A stretch of DNA of 64,000 nucleotides from Erysipelotrichaceae bacterium (GTDB lineage Bacteria; Bacillota_I; Bacilli_A; Erysipelotrichales; Erysipelotrichaceae). Made by a program: the position numbers and the translations under genes. The notes beneath the pieces are model-generated. The model had not been told where the DNA came from. It did no database searches and saw only the letters and a list, made by a program, of their open reading frames with translations. Where the stretch lies: assembly GCA_015058875.1 (NCBI GenBank), contig SVBN01000005.1, positions 1-64,000 of the forward strand, read 5' to 3'. Within the stretch, counting starts at the first letter, position 1; every line of letters begins with the position of its first letter. Shown here piece after piece: positions 42,356 through 50,852 of this stretch.

Positions 42356-43534
42356 TTATTTCTCCGGGATGATAGCTACACCCGGGAGCTCCTTTCCTTC
42401 CATATATTCCAGGGAAGCGCCGCCGCCCGTGGAAATGTGAGAGAACTTCTCAGCGAAGCCGAGGTTCTTGGCTGCGGAAGCGGAGTCGCCGCCGCCGATG
42501 ATTGTTGTTGCGCCTTCGAGTTCAGCCAGAGTCTTGCAGACTTCAACTGTACCTACAGCGAAACGAGGATCTTCGAACACGCCCATCGGTCCGTTCCAGA
42601 AGACTGTCTTTGCGCCTTCGAGTTCTTTCTTGAAGAGAGCGATTGTTTCAGGACCGATATCGAGACCCATGAATCCTTCAGGGATTTCACCGGCTTTGAC
42701 TGTCTTGATTTCTGTCGGGTTGGAGAAGTCGTTTGCAACAACTGTGTCAACCGGCAGGATCAGCTTGCCGGCACCCTTTTTCATGAATTCCTTAGCGAGT
42801 TCAACCTTGTCAGCTTCGAGCAGGGAAGTACCGATTTCGCCGCCCTGTGCCTTGGAGAATGTATAGGACATGCCGCCGCCGATGATAACCTTGTCAGCGA
42901 TCTTGAGCAGGTTCTCGATAACACCGATCTTATCGGAAACCTTGGCACCGCCGAGGATTGCAACGAACGGTCTTGCCGGATCATTCAGTGCGCCGCCGAG
43001 CACGTTCAGTTCCTTTTCAACCAGGAAGCCGACTGCTGCAGGCAGATGTGTAGGAATACCTACTGTGGAAGCGTGAGCTCTGTGTACGGAACCGAACGCA
43101 TCGCAGACGAACAGATCGCCCAGGGATGCCCAGTAAGCACCGAGTTCAGGATCGTTTTTGGATTCACCCTTTTCATAACGGGTGTTCTGCATCAGAACAA
43201 TTTCGCCTTCCTTGAGGTTTGCGACTGCTTCTTCGAGTTCAGGGCCGCGGGTTGCATTGACAAACTTGACCGGTGCACTCTGCAGGGAAGCAAGGCAGTC
43301 AGCAACGATGCTCATATCGTTCTTTACCTTGTCTTCGTCTGTCTTAACCTTTCCGAGATGGCTGAGCAGGATAACCTTTGCGCCGTTTTCGGTCAGGTAG
43401 TTGATTGTCGGGAGTGCTGCACGGACACGATTGTCGTCTGTGATTACCCCGTTCTTGTGAGGGACGTTAAAGTCAACACGTACGATGACGCGCTTTCCCT
43501 TAACATCCAGATCTTTGACTGTTACTTTAGACAT
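42356..43534 (-). CDS. pgk: Phosphoglycerate kinase
   Basis: Pgk makes ATP from 1,3-bisphosphoglycerate. The 392 residues contain [67 protein letters not shown] and GGGDSASA near the end, all expected. AAAGGAGG precedes the ATG. It is first in the operon; gapA and a phosphoglycerate mutase, which often accompany it in Bacillota, are absent here. Confidence 0.97.
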   Translation of the reverse strand: MSKVTVKDLDVKGKRVIVRVDFNVPHKNGVITDDNRVRAALPTINYLTENGAKVILLSHLGKVKTDEDKVKNDMSIVADCLASLQSAPVKFVNATRGPELEEAVANLKEGEIVLMQNTRYEKGESKNDPELGAYWASLGDLFVCDAFGSVHRAHASTVGIPTHLPAAVGFLVEKELNVLGGALNDPARPFVAILGGAKVSDKIGVIENLLKIADKVIIGGGMSYTFSKAQGGEIGTSLLEADKVELAKEFMKKGAGKLILPVDTVVANDFSNPTEIKTVKAGEIPEGFMGLDIGPETIALFKKELEGAKTVFWNGPMGVFEDPRFAVGTVEVCKTLAELEGATTIIGGGDSASAAKNLGFAEKFSHISTGGGASLEYMEGKELPGVAIIPEK

Positions 43535-43559
43535 GAAGAATCCTCCTTTTTGCGTAACA

Positions 43560-43589
43560 ATTATATCACCCGGCTATGATCCGCGTAAA
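43560..43589 (-). promoter_or_regulatory. Promoter of pgk-tpiA-eno
   Basis: TTTACG, 18 bases, TATAAT on the minus strand, leaving a very short leader of about 20 bases before pgk. Confidence 0.7.
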
Positions 43590-43648
43590 CGGACACAGGC
43601 TAATTTCGTGTACGGTTTCACAAATTTTTTCAGCCTGCTTCCGTGCAG

Positions 43649-43663
43649 AATTACCGCGTAATT
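43649..43663. repeat. 15-bp inverted repeat upstream of the pgk promoter
   Basis: AATTAC-CGC-GTAATT lies between the cre box and the promoter and could be a second regulator site. No family can be assigned. Confidence 0.35.
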
Positions 43664-43676
43664 TCATAATGATTTT

Positions 43677-43690
43677 TGTCACCGTTTACA
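43677..43690 (-). promoter_or_regulatory. CcpA cre box upstream of pgk
   Basis: TGTAAACGGTGACA on the minus strand fits the cre consensus TGWAANCGNTNWCA at every position. It is about 90 bases upstream of the pgk -35 box and overlaps the end of the preceding gene. Upstream cre sites are usually associated with CcpA activation of glycolytic operons. Confidence 0.7.
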
Positions 43691-43922
43691 TCAGCCGCCA
43701 GACAAGCAGCGCAATCATTCCGATTCCGATGATCCCGGCTGAAACGGCCATCAGCGTCTGCCGTTCTTTCAGATATTTTACCACTATCCTGGCTGTCAGA
43801 AACACCCAGAATACCGCAAGTATGACAGCCAGAGCCGTAAAGCTCAGTATTCCTGCGGACTGCAGCAGAATCAGTCCCAGCGCCGCGATGCCGATGACCA
43901 GGTTGAATTTCTTTTCATCCAT
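43686..43922 (-). CDS. Small two-helix membrane protein
   Basis: 78 residues starting MDEKKFNLVIGIAALGLI, with one long and one shorter hydrophobic stretch at the N-terminus and another at the C-terminus, separated by a basic loop (KYLKERQ). The track's longer ORF begins inside the upstream lipoprotein gene, so I chose the ATG just after that gene's stop. No family recognised. It is probably co-transcribed with the lipoprotein. Confidence 0.6.
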   Translation of the reverse strand: MDEKKFNLVIGIAALGLILLQSAGILSFTALAVILAVFWVFLTARIVVKYLKERQTLMAVSAGIIGIGMIALLVWRLM

Positions 43923-43923
43923 A

Positions 43924-44979
43924 TCAGTATATTTCCACCGCTCCGGGATAAATGCTCCAGACGTTTTTAAACTGCTGGAATCCGATCCAGTACTGTCCTT
44001 CCTGATATCCGGTCGGATCAGCGACAAGGAATGAATTGTTTCCTTCATCATATCCGCACAATACCATCACACACGGGTTGGTACGGTACGTGCCCCACGG
44101 GAATTTTGCCGGCTGCGTCGTCTGGAAGCGGCCGCTCACCCAGACAATTACCGGGTGGGAAGCCATGACTTTTTCGATCAGTTCTTCGGGATCGCATCCG
44201 CTGATATCTTCCGCATTGCCGTAGTTGTTCCCCCACTCCGCCAGGGCGGAAGGAAGAATCGCATCGATCTGGTCGCTGTCTGCCCAGAGATCTCCGGCAA
44301 ATCCGTGTTCCGGATTGCCGTCATAGGAATACGGTATGTTTTTCAGAAATGACGGGAAGTCATAATCCAGGGCATGACCGGACGCCTGCAGCGCCATCAG
44401 CAGGGAAGCGGCTTCCGTGCCGTTCACCACGCCGTAATCATTCTGGCTGATCAGATTCATGATCTTGATTTCGTTATAATTCAGCTCTTTCCACAGCGCG
44501 TGGAACGTGACATCCTCCGTCACTTCAAACGAGCCGGAATACGGTTCCTGATATGCGGTGTCATAGAACCATCCCTGGAAGCTGTAGCCCTCCCTGGCAA
44601 GCGACATGGAAGGCATGGCAAAAACCGATCCGTAAGGCAGTGTTACGGATTCCAGCGGATCGGCACCGCCGGTATCAAACGATATTGTTTTCGTCTGCTT
44701 TGTCCAGCTGGCGTACAGAACGGTATCTTCCGTCACCTTGTCATCTTTATTCCATTTTGCGGAAAGGTCCGGACTGGAATACCATCCGTCGAACGTATAC
44801 CCTTCACGTACCGGATCTTCCACTTCCAGCGTCTGTCCGTATTCCACAGACGCTGCCGGAATCGCTTCGCCGCCGCGGGTATCAAAAGAAACAGAACAGA
44901 CCGTACCTTTCTTACTGTCGGAACAGCCTGTTATTACAGCAACACTGATGATCAGAAACAGCTTCAGTAAACGATGCAT
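43924..44979 (-). CDS. Lipoprotein with two InlB-type repeats and a degenerate C39-like domain
   Basis: A 351-residue lipoprotein; the signal MHRLLKLFLIISVAVITGC supplies the lipobox. Two Listeria-Bacteroides repeats follow (GYTFDGWYSSPDL, GYSFQGWFYDTAY). The C-terminal 200 residues resemble the C39-like peptidase family: a helix after VVNGTEAASLLMALQ, then NPCVMVLCGYDEGNNSFLVADPTG. Active members have Cys in the first motif (as in NGCEATS) and His in the second. Here these are Thr and, apparently, Cys, so proteolysis is unlikely. The ATG at 44979 has GGAG eight bases upstream. Confidence 0.75.
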   Translation of the reverse strand: MHRLLKLFLIISVAVITGCSDSKKGTVCSVSFDTRGGEAIPAASVEYGQTLEVEDPVREGYTFDGWYSSPDLSAKWNKDDKVTEDTVLYASWTKQTKTISFDTGGADPLESVTLPYGSVFAMPSMSLAREGYSFQGWFYDTAYQEPYSGSFEVTEDVTFHALWKELNYNEIKIMNLISQNDYGVVNGTEAASLLMALQASGHALDYDFPSFLKNIPYSYDGNPEHGFAGDLWADSDQIDAILPSALAEWGNNYGNAEDISGCDPEELIEKVMASHPVIVWVSGRFQTTQPAKFPWGTYRTNPCVMVLCGYDEGNNSFLVADPTGYQEGQYWIGFQQFKNVWSIYPGAVEIY

Positions 44980-45061
44980 TGACAATCTCCATGTGTATGC
45001 ATGATCATGCATTTCTTTCTGTATTTTACAACAATTCACAGCATAATTTGCGCCGGACATG

Positions 45062-45100
45062 AAAAAAAGATAAGATTTTCCGTTTCCGGAAAACCTTATC
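45062..45100 (-). terminator. Terminator of the glgCDA operon
   Basis: GATAAGGTTTTCCG-GAAA-CGGAAAATCTTATC followed by seven T residues; a fourteen-base stem with one G-U pair, just after the glgA stop. Confidence 0.92.
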
Positions 45101-45111
45101 CTTCAATTCAA

Positions 45112-46563
45112 TCAGTCAGGCCAGTTGCAGATCTGATAATAGAGTTCTTCATAGATGCCTGCAGACTTGTTCCAGGAAACATCTGTAGTCATCGCACTCT
45201 TGATCAGGCCCTTCCATCCCGGCTTATTGTTGTAATACTGCTCAACAGCATAGCGGAGTGTATAAACCATATCATCCGCATTCGCTGCCCAGAAGCTGAA
45301 TCCGTTGCCTTCGCCCGTATACTGGTTGAATGGCTGAACGGTATCCTTCAGACCGCCGGTTTCACGGACAAGCGGCAGTGTGCCGTAATGCATCGCATTC
45401 AGCTGTCCGATTCCGCACGGTTCATACAGGGAAGGCATCAGGAAGATGTCGGCACCGGCATAGATGCGGTGTGCCAGATCCTCGTTGTATCCGCAGTAGA
45501 ATACAGCCTTGCCCTTGTATTCATTTTCCATCCACTTGAATGCATTCTCGGCATTGGTTTCACCTGTGCCGAGCACGGCAAACTGAACATCCATTCCCAT
45601 GATTTCATGGAGACGGTCGGTAATCAGATAAATGCCCTTCTGGTTTGTCAGTCTGGATACCAGTCCGATCAGCGGTACATCGTCTCTGACTTCAAGTCCG
45701 AGTTCTTCCTGCAGCGCATTCTTGTTTGCCTTCTTGCCGGAAACATAGCTTCTCAGATCATAGTTCTTGGCAAGATGCGGATCGGTCTTCGGATCCCATG
45801 TCACGGTATCGATACCGTTGACGATGCCCCAGAGATCGTCTCTTCTATAGCGCAGAATGGAATCCATTCTCTCGCCGAAGGACTCTGTCAGGATTTCATT
45901 TGCATATGTCGGAGATACGGTTGTAATCTTGTCGGCATATACGATACCGGCTTTCATGAAGCTGATGCCGGAATCAAACTTGATGGATCCGTTGTCAAAA
46001 TAGTAGTAATCCAGTCCCAGGCATGTCGGCAGCATATCCACACCGAAGTTGCCCTGGAAGGCAAGGTTATGGATTGTGTATACATGCTTGATCTGCTGGT
46101 ATCTCTGATCATCCGCATAGCATGCATGGCACATCAGCGGAATCATGCCTGTCTGCCAGTCATTGCTGTGGATGATATTCGGCCACCAGTTGATGAAATA
46201 GATCATATCCAGAACAGCTCTCTGGAAGAACGCGAAGCGCTCGCCGTCATCCTCGTATCCGTAGAGGCCTTCTCTTTCGAAATAGCCCTGGTGTTCAATG
46301 AAGTAATATACAACACCGTCCACAACTGCGGAATAGTATGTAGCCGGCTGATCAATCCATCCCGAATGGACCTGAATCGTTCCGAGACGTGTCAGCTTGT
46401 CATAATGCTTTTCAATGATTTTGCTGTAAAGCGGAAGAACAACACGCACATCATGGCCGCGCTGAGCCAGTGCCTTCGGCAGACTGCCGATGACATCCGC
46501 CAGGCCGCCTGTCTTAACGAATGGCAGACCTTCTCCCGCAGCAAACAGAATGGATCTTGTCAT
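45112..46563 (-). CDS. glgA: Glycogen synthase (ADP-glucose type)
   Basis: GlgA transfers glucose from ADP-glucose to growing alpha-1,4-glucan. The 483 residues are a GT5 GT-B fold: GLPFVKTGGLADVIGSLPKAL with the ADP-glucose KTGGL motif, HSNDWQTG, YTIHNLAFQG, the middle VSRLTNQKG, and the C-terminal EPCGIGQLNAMHYGTLPLVRETGGL with the two catalytic Glu positions. It is last in glgC-glgD-glgA, 16 bases after glgD. Confidence 0.97.
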   Translation of the reverse strand: MTRSILFAAGEGLPFVKTGGLADVIGSLPKALAQRGHDVRVVLPLYSKIIEKHYDKLTRLGTIQVHSGWIDQPATYYSAVVDGVVYYFIEHQGYFEREGLYGYEDDGERFAFFQRAVLDMIYFINWWPNIIHSNDWQTGMIPLMCHACYADDQRYQQIKHVYTIHNLAFQGNFGVDMLPTCLGLDYYYFDNGSIKFDSGISFMKAGIVYADKITTVSPTYANEILTESFGERMDSILRYRRDDLWGIVNGIDTVTWDPKTDPHLAKNYDLRSYVSGKKANKNALQEELGLEVRDDVPLIGLVSRLTNQKGIYLITDRLHEIMGMDVQFAVLGTGETNAENAFKWMENEYKGKAVFYCGYNEDLAHRIYAGADIFLMPSLYEPCGIGQLNAMHYGTLPLVRETGGLKDTVQPFNQYTGEGNGFSFWAANADDMVYTLRYAVEQYYNNKPGWKGLIKSAMTTDVSWNKSAGIYEELYYQICNWPD

Positions 46564-46579
46564 AGTGTCATCCCCCTCT

Positions 46580-47692
46580 TCAGATGCGGTCTCTGCGCTT
46601 TACATAAACCGGCTCTTTGTCTGTTCCTTCAAGCTTCTTGACATGATGCACGATGGCATACTTGTCAACGATTACATGGTCGAGCTTGGCTCTTTCTCCG
46701 ATATATGCACCCGGCAGGATAATGGAATCCTTTACTTCCGCACCCTTGCGGATTGTGACATTGCGGCTGACGATGGAGCCTTCCACCTTGCCTTCAATGA
46801 CGCATCCGTTCGCAATCAGGGAATCCGTCACTTCGGCAGTTCCTGTATAGCGTGTCGGGCAGGAGTCATTTGTCTGGGTGTAAATCGGCCATGACGGCTT
46901 GACCAGTGATACGGACTCGTCATGATCGCGGAGTTCCATGCTTGTACGATAATACTCAGGCAATGAGTTCAGGCAGGAAACATAACCCTTGACACCGTAT
47001 CCGCGGATGTCAAGTTCGCCTGCGGACTCGGCCAGAACATCTTTGAACCAGTACAGGGAAGATGTTCTTGCGGCTTTTTCAACCAGTTCGACGAACAGTT
47101 TCTTTGTCATGACATAGCACTCCAGGGAAACGTTTCTGTTCTTGTAGTTGCCGCGGTTCTTGGCAAATTCCGTAACCTTCTTTTCCTTATCAAGCATCAG
47201 CACATCGCAGCCCAGGAATCTTTCCTTGGCTTCGTTTGTGGATGTGTACAGCACTGTAACATCTGCTTTGGAGTCAATGTGTGACTGCAGAACAGGGTTG
47301 AAATCAAGAGAGTATACAAAGTAGCTCGGTGCTACGATGACATACGGATTTGTATCCTCTTCAATGTACTGCATGTTCAGGATGAAGTTTGCAATGTCAT
47401 TGTTGTATACCGGTGAGGAGAAGCTCTTTTCTCCGAAGAGAATACGGAGCTGTCCGCGCTTGGAGTTGATATTGTAATGTGTTCCGTCGCCCAGATGGTC
47501 GAACAGATTACGCGGTTTTTCCTTGCAGTATACATGAACGTTGCTGATGCCGGAATTGGTCATGTTGCTGAGAATAAAGTCAATGACGCGGTAGCGTCCG
47601 AGGAAGGCGATAGCCGGTACCGGTCTGAATTCGCCGAGACCTTCGATATGGGCGTTATCGTCTTCAAAATTGATAATTCCTAATGCGCGCAT
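46580..47692 (-). CDS. glgD: Glucose-1-phosphate adenylyltransferase, GlgD subunit
   Basis: GlgD is the non-catalytic or regulatory partner of GlgC in Bacillota. The 370 residues have the nucleotidyltransferase fold (FLGRYRVIDFILSNMTNSGISNVHV) and a C-terminal left-handed beta-helix (SLIANGCVIEGKVEGSIVSRNVTIRKGAEV). The N-terminal GGRGTRL loop required for catalysis is replaced by FEDDNAHIEGLGEF. AGGAGGAATATC precedes the chosen ATG; the longer ORF in the track overlaps glgC. Confidence 0.94.
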   Translation of the reverse strand: MRALGIINFEDDNAHIEGLGEFRPVPAIAFLGRYRVIDFILSNMTNSGISNVHVYCKEKPRNLFDHLGDGTHYNINSKRGQLRILFGEKSFSSPVYNNDIANFILNMQYIEEDTNPYVIVAPSYFVYSLDFNPVLQSHIDSKADVTVLYTSTNEAKERFLGCDVLMLDKEKKVTEFAKNRGNYKNRNVSLECYVMTKKLFVELVEKAARTSSLYWFKDVLAESAGELDIRGYGVKGYVSCLNSLPEYYRTSMELRDHDESVSLVKPSWPIYTQTNDSCPTRYTGTAEVTDSLIANGCVIEGKVEGSIVSRNVTIRKGAEVKDSIILPGAYIGERAKLDHVIVDKYAIVHHVKKLEGTDKEPVYVKRRDRI

Positions 47693-47702
47693 GATATTCC
47701 TC

Positions 47703-48833
47703 CTACTCCATGTTCTTCGCAATGAGCTCGATGTGTTCGCTCTCTGCGTCACCGAGTACAGCACCCGGAGCTACAACAACATCATCAGCGACGATGCAGC
47801 GTGTAACTTTTGCGCCTTCACCGATTTTTGCACCAGGCATGATAACGGAATCGATTACCTTTGCACGTTCTTCGATTGTGCAGTTTGTGCCGAGTACAGA
47901 ATTCTTTACTTCACCCAGGATTACGCTTCCCTGTGTGACATAGCTGTTTTCAACATGTGCATCTGCACCGATGTACTGCGGGAGCGCATTGACATCTTCG
48001 GTATAGATCTTCCAGGTCTGATCGCCGAGATCAAGCTCGGAATCCGCATTCAGCAGATCCATATTTGCTTCCCAGAGGGAGTCGATGGTTCCTACATCCT
48101 TCCAATAGCCCTTGAAGCGCCATGCCACCAGTGTACGCTTGTCATTCAGATAAGCAGGGATGATGTCCTTGCCGAAGTCATGATCGGAATTTTCCTTCTT
48201 GAGGTCGGCCATCAGATACTTTCTGAGTGTCTTGTAAGTGAAGATGTAAATACCCATGGATGCCAGATTGCTCTTCGGCTCTTTCGGCTTTTCTTCGAAT
48301 TCAACGATTGTATCGTTTTCATCGCAGTTCATGATGCCGAAACGGGAAGCTTCCTTCAGAGGAACTTCAAGAACGGCAATCGTCGCATCCGCTTTTCTTT
48401 CCTTATGGTAAGCCAGCATCTTGTCATAATTCATCTTGTAGATGTGGTCGCCGGAAAGAATCAGAATGTATTCCGGATCTACGCTGTCCAGAAAATCGAT
48501 GTTCTGTGTGATTGCGTCAGCTGTTCCCAGATATACCTGGAAGTTCTGCTGGTCGCGCTCACGAGGTGTCAGAACGAAAACACCGCCGTCGTTTGTGTCT
48601 AATCCCCAGTTATGGTCTTTTGCAACATAAGAGTTCAGCAGAATAGACTCATACTGAGTCAGCACACCTACCGTGCTGATGCCGGAATTAGCACAATTGC
48701 TGAGAGGGAAATCGATGATACGATACTTTCCTCCAAAATGTACCGCTGGTTTTGCCACCTTCTTGGTCAGTTCAAAAAGACGTGTGCCTCTTCCTCCTGC
48801 AAGAATCATGGCCACCATACTGTTTGCTCGCAT
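47703..48833 (-). CDS. glgC: Glucose-1-phosphate adenylyltransferase, catalytic subunit
   Basis: GlgC makes ADP-glucose from ATP and glucose 1-phosphate, the committed step of glycogen synthesis. The 376 residues show [56 protein letters not shown] and the C-terminal beta-helix [26 protein letters not shown] start it at ATG 48833, where GGAGGTAATT is present. A cre box lies at its transcription start. Confidence 0.97.
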   Translation of the reverse strand: MRANSMVAMILAGGRGTRLFELTKKVAKPAVHFGGKYRIIDFPLSNCANSGISTVGVLTQYESILLNSYVAKDHNWGLDTNDGGVFVLTPRERDQQNFQVYLGTADAITQNIDFLDSVDPEYILILSGDHIYKMNYDKMLAYHKERKADATIAVLEVPLKEASRFGIMNCDENDTIVEFEEKPKEPKSNLASMGIYIFTYKTLRKYLMADLKKENSDHDFGKDIIPAYLNDKRTLVAWRFKGYWKDVGTIDSLWEANMDLLNADSELDLGDQTWKIYTEDVNALPQYIGADAHVENSYVTQGSVILGEVKNSVLGTNCTIEERAKVIDSVIMPGAKIGEGAKVTRCIVADDVVVAPGAVLGDAESEHIELIAKNME

Positions 48834-48853
48834 AATTACCTCCTGCACAAACA

Positions 48854-48867
48854 TGTTACCGCTTTCA
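48854..48867 (-). promoter_or_regulatory. CcpA cre box at the glgC promoter
   Basis: TGAAAGCGGTAACA on the minus strand matches the cre consensus at every position. It begins at the last base of a TATAAT -10 box (48867-48872) and so covers the expected transcription start, a position where CcpA normally represses. Confidence 0.75.
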
Positions 48868-48872
48868 TTATA
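48867..48872 (-). promoter_or_regulatory. -10 box of the glgC promoter
   Basis: A perfect TATAAT 34 bases before the glgC start. The hexamer 17 bases upstream (CACAAA) is a poor -35, so an activator may be needed. Confidence 0.55.
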
Positions 48873-48924
48873 ATACCATGAAGAATCTGTTTGTGAGAGT
48901 TTCTGTTCATTTTTCACGAAAATG

Positions 48925-48957
48925 AAAAAAAACAGAACCGCCATGCATGCAGTTCTG
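48925..48957 (-). terminator. Terminator after folC
   Basis: CAGAACTGC-ATGCATG-GCGGTTCTG followed by eight T residues on the minus strand, closing the DUF885-ung-folC unit before glgC. Confidence 0.9.
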
Positions 48958-48968
48958 CATTAAAACTG

Positions 48969-50180
48969 TTAAGGTCTGCTGACAAATGTGCCGCGTACCG
49001 TACTGACAAAATACAGCGATCCGGTAATCACAACCGTCCCGTTTTTTCCTGCGGATTCCTCCGCCGCTTCTATCGCTTCGTGCCAGTTCGCGATGACTCT
49101 GCCGTGTCCTCCGGAAAGCTCCTTCGCATTATCCGCACGGTACATTTCAAACTCCGTGACGATCAGCTCATCGCACGCTTCTTCCAGCATCGCGGCCATT
49201 TCCGTCCCCTGTTTGTCGCGCAGTGCGCTGAACACGCAGATCAGCGGACGGGGCAGATGCTGCATGGAGCGGATCAGGGCAGCCACGCCGTGCGGATTAT
49301 GCGCACCGTCCAGTATCACCCTGGGGGAATAGCTCACCGTTTCAAACCTTCCGGTCCAGCTGCTGGAGTACAGTGCTTTCCGCACTGCTTCCGAATGAAT
49401 ATCAAGTCCGATCTCCTCCGCGGCGCGCAGTGCCAGCGCGGCATTTTCCACCTGGTACACCGCATCCGTGCAGAGCTCATACGCCTCATTCCGGTAGATC
49501 AGCCTGCGCACGCCGCCGTCGCGGTATCCGGGCAGCCTCAGCAGCTGCGCGTGCTTCCGTGCAGCTTCGGCTTCAATGACCGACATGGCTTCCTCCGGCA
49601 CATTTCCCGCCAGGATTTTCCCGTTTTCCGGAATGATGCCCGCCTTATGCCAGGCAATCTTTCCGAGGGTATCCCCGAGACGGTCCATGTGGTCAAAGCC
49701 GATCGTCGTAATTACCGCCAGCACCGTTCTTTCAAGAACATTTGTACTGTCATATCTGCCGCCGAGTCCGCATTCAATCACCGCAATATCAATCTTTTCA
49801 TCCCTGTACCAGGAAAGCGCAATCAGCACATCCGTTTCAAACATCGTCATGTTTTCCCGGACAATCAGATCATAGTATTCATTCACATAGCGCAGGAATG
49901 TATCCTCCGGGATCCATTCTCCGTCAATACGGATCCGGTCGCGGTGGTTTACCATATGCGGTGAAGTGAACATGCCGGTTTTCTTTCCGGAAGCCCTCAG
50001 CATATCGCTGAGATAATTCACAAAGGAACCCTTTCCGTTTGTACCTGCGGCGTGGACACAGTCATAGTATTTCTGCGGATTGCCCGCTTCCGCAAGAATC
50101 CGTTTCATTCCTTCGGGATCATGGGCATGGCCTCTGCGGCTCATCACCCATTCCATGGCTTCATTGATTTCAGTGAACAT
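48969..50180 (-). CDS. folC: Folylpolyglutamate synthase / dihydrofolate synthase
   Basis: FolC adds glutamate to dihydropteroate and folates. The 403 residues have the Mur-ligase ATP loop HAAGTNGKGSFVNYLSDML, FTSPHMVNHRDRIRI, ECGLGGRYDSTNV, GFDHMDRLGDTLGKIAWHKAGII and the C-terminal DGAHNPHGVAAL. It overlaps ung by 11 bases. TrmFO elsewhere in the window depends on the folate pool that this enzyme retains. Confidence 0.95.
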   Translation of the reverse strand: MFTEINEAMEWVMSRRGHAHDPEGMKRILAEAGNPQKYYDCVHAAGTNGKGSFVNYLSDMLRASGKKTGMFTSPHMVNHRDRIRIDGEWIPEDTFLRYVNEYYDLIVRENMTMFETDVLIALSWYRDEKIDIAVIECGLGGRYDSTNVLERTVLAVITTIGFDHMDRLGDTLGKIAWHKAGIIPENGKILAGNVPEEAMSVIEAEAARKHAQLLRLPGYRDGGVRRLIYRNEAYELCTDAVYQVENAALALRAAEEIGLDIHSEAVRKALYSSSWTGRFETVSYSPRVILDGAHNPHGVAALIRSMQHLPRPLICVFSALRDKQGTEMAAMLEEACDELIVTEFEMYRADNAKELSGGHGRVIANWHEAIEAAEESAGKNGTVVITGSLYFVSTVRGTFVSRP

Positions 50181-50847
50181 AAAGATCCGGTATCTGCCAG
50201 TTTACGGCAGCCCTCCCATGAGCTACGAGAAACTGATTTGCCTGCGAAAAATGCCGGCAGCCGAAAAAGCCGTTATACGCAGACAGCGGCGAGGGATGTG
50301 CCGCCTCCAGCACCAGATGTCTGCTGCGGTCAATCATCGGCGCCTTCATTCTTGCCGGTCTGCCCCACAGCAGAAAGACTACAGGCTCTTCTTTTTCATT
50401 GATCTTTGCGATCGCATGATCGGTAAATGTCTCCCAGCCGTGATTTGCGTGGGAGAGCGGTTTTGACGCCTCTACGGTCAGAACGGTATTGAGCAGAAAG
50501 ACGCCCTGCTGCGCCCACGGCATCAGATATCCGTTGTCGGGGATGCGGCAGCCGAGGTCATCATGCAGTTCTTTGAAAATATTCTGCAGGCTGGGCGGTA
50601 TCCGGATGCCCGGATTTACCGAAAAGCACATGCCGTGCGCCTGATGGGGCTGATGGTACGGATCCTGTCCGAGAATGACGACGCGGATATCGGGAAGATC
50701 CGCGGTTTCAAACGCGCTGAATACCTGGACCTTCGGCGGATAGATGGTCTTATGCTCATACTCCTCATGAATAAATGCTGCGAGCTGAGTGAAATACGGC
50801 TGTGAAAATTCGTTCTGCAGCCACGGATACCAGACGTTATGCTTCAT
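50170..50847 (-). CDS. ung: Uracil-DNA glycosylase
   Basis: Ung removes uracil from DNA. The 225 residues have the catalytic Asp in VVILGQDPYHQPHQAHGMCFSV, the PPSLQNIFKEL segment, LLNTVLTVEASKPLSHANHGWE and the minor-groove loop HPSPLSAYNGFFG. It is five bases after the DUF885 gene and overlaps folC. Confidence 0.97.
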   Translation of the reverse strand: MKHNVWYPWLQNEFSQPYFTQLAAFIHEEYEHKTIYPPKVQVFSAFETADLPDIRVVILGQDPYHQPHQAHGMCFSVNPGIRIPPSLQNIFKELHDDLGCRIPDNGYLMPWAQQGVFLLNTVLTVEASKPLSHANHGWETFTDHAIAKINEKEEPVVFLLWGRPARMKAPMIDRSRHLVLEAAHPSPLSAYNGFFGCRHFSQANQFLVAHGRAAVNWQIPDLYVH

Positions 50848-50852
50848 ATGCT

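Noticed and set aside
45001-46641. 546-residue plus-strand ORF opposite glgA
   Set aside because: Antisense shadow of glgA; no recognisable domain and no ribosome binding site.
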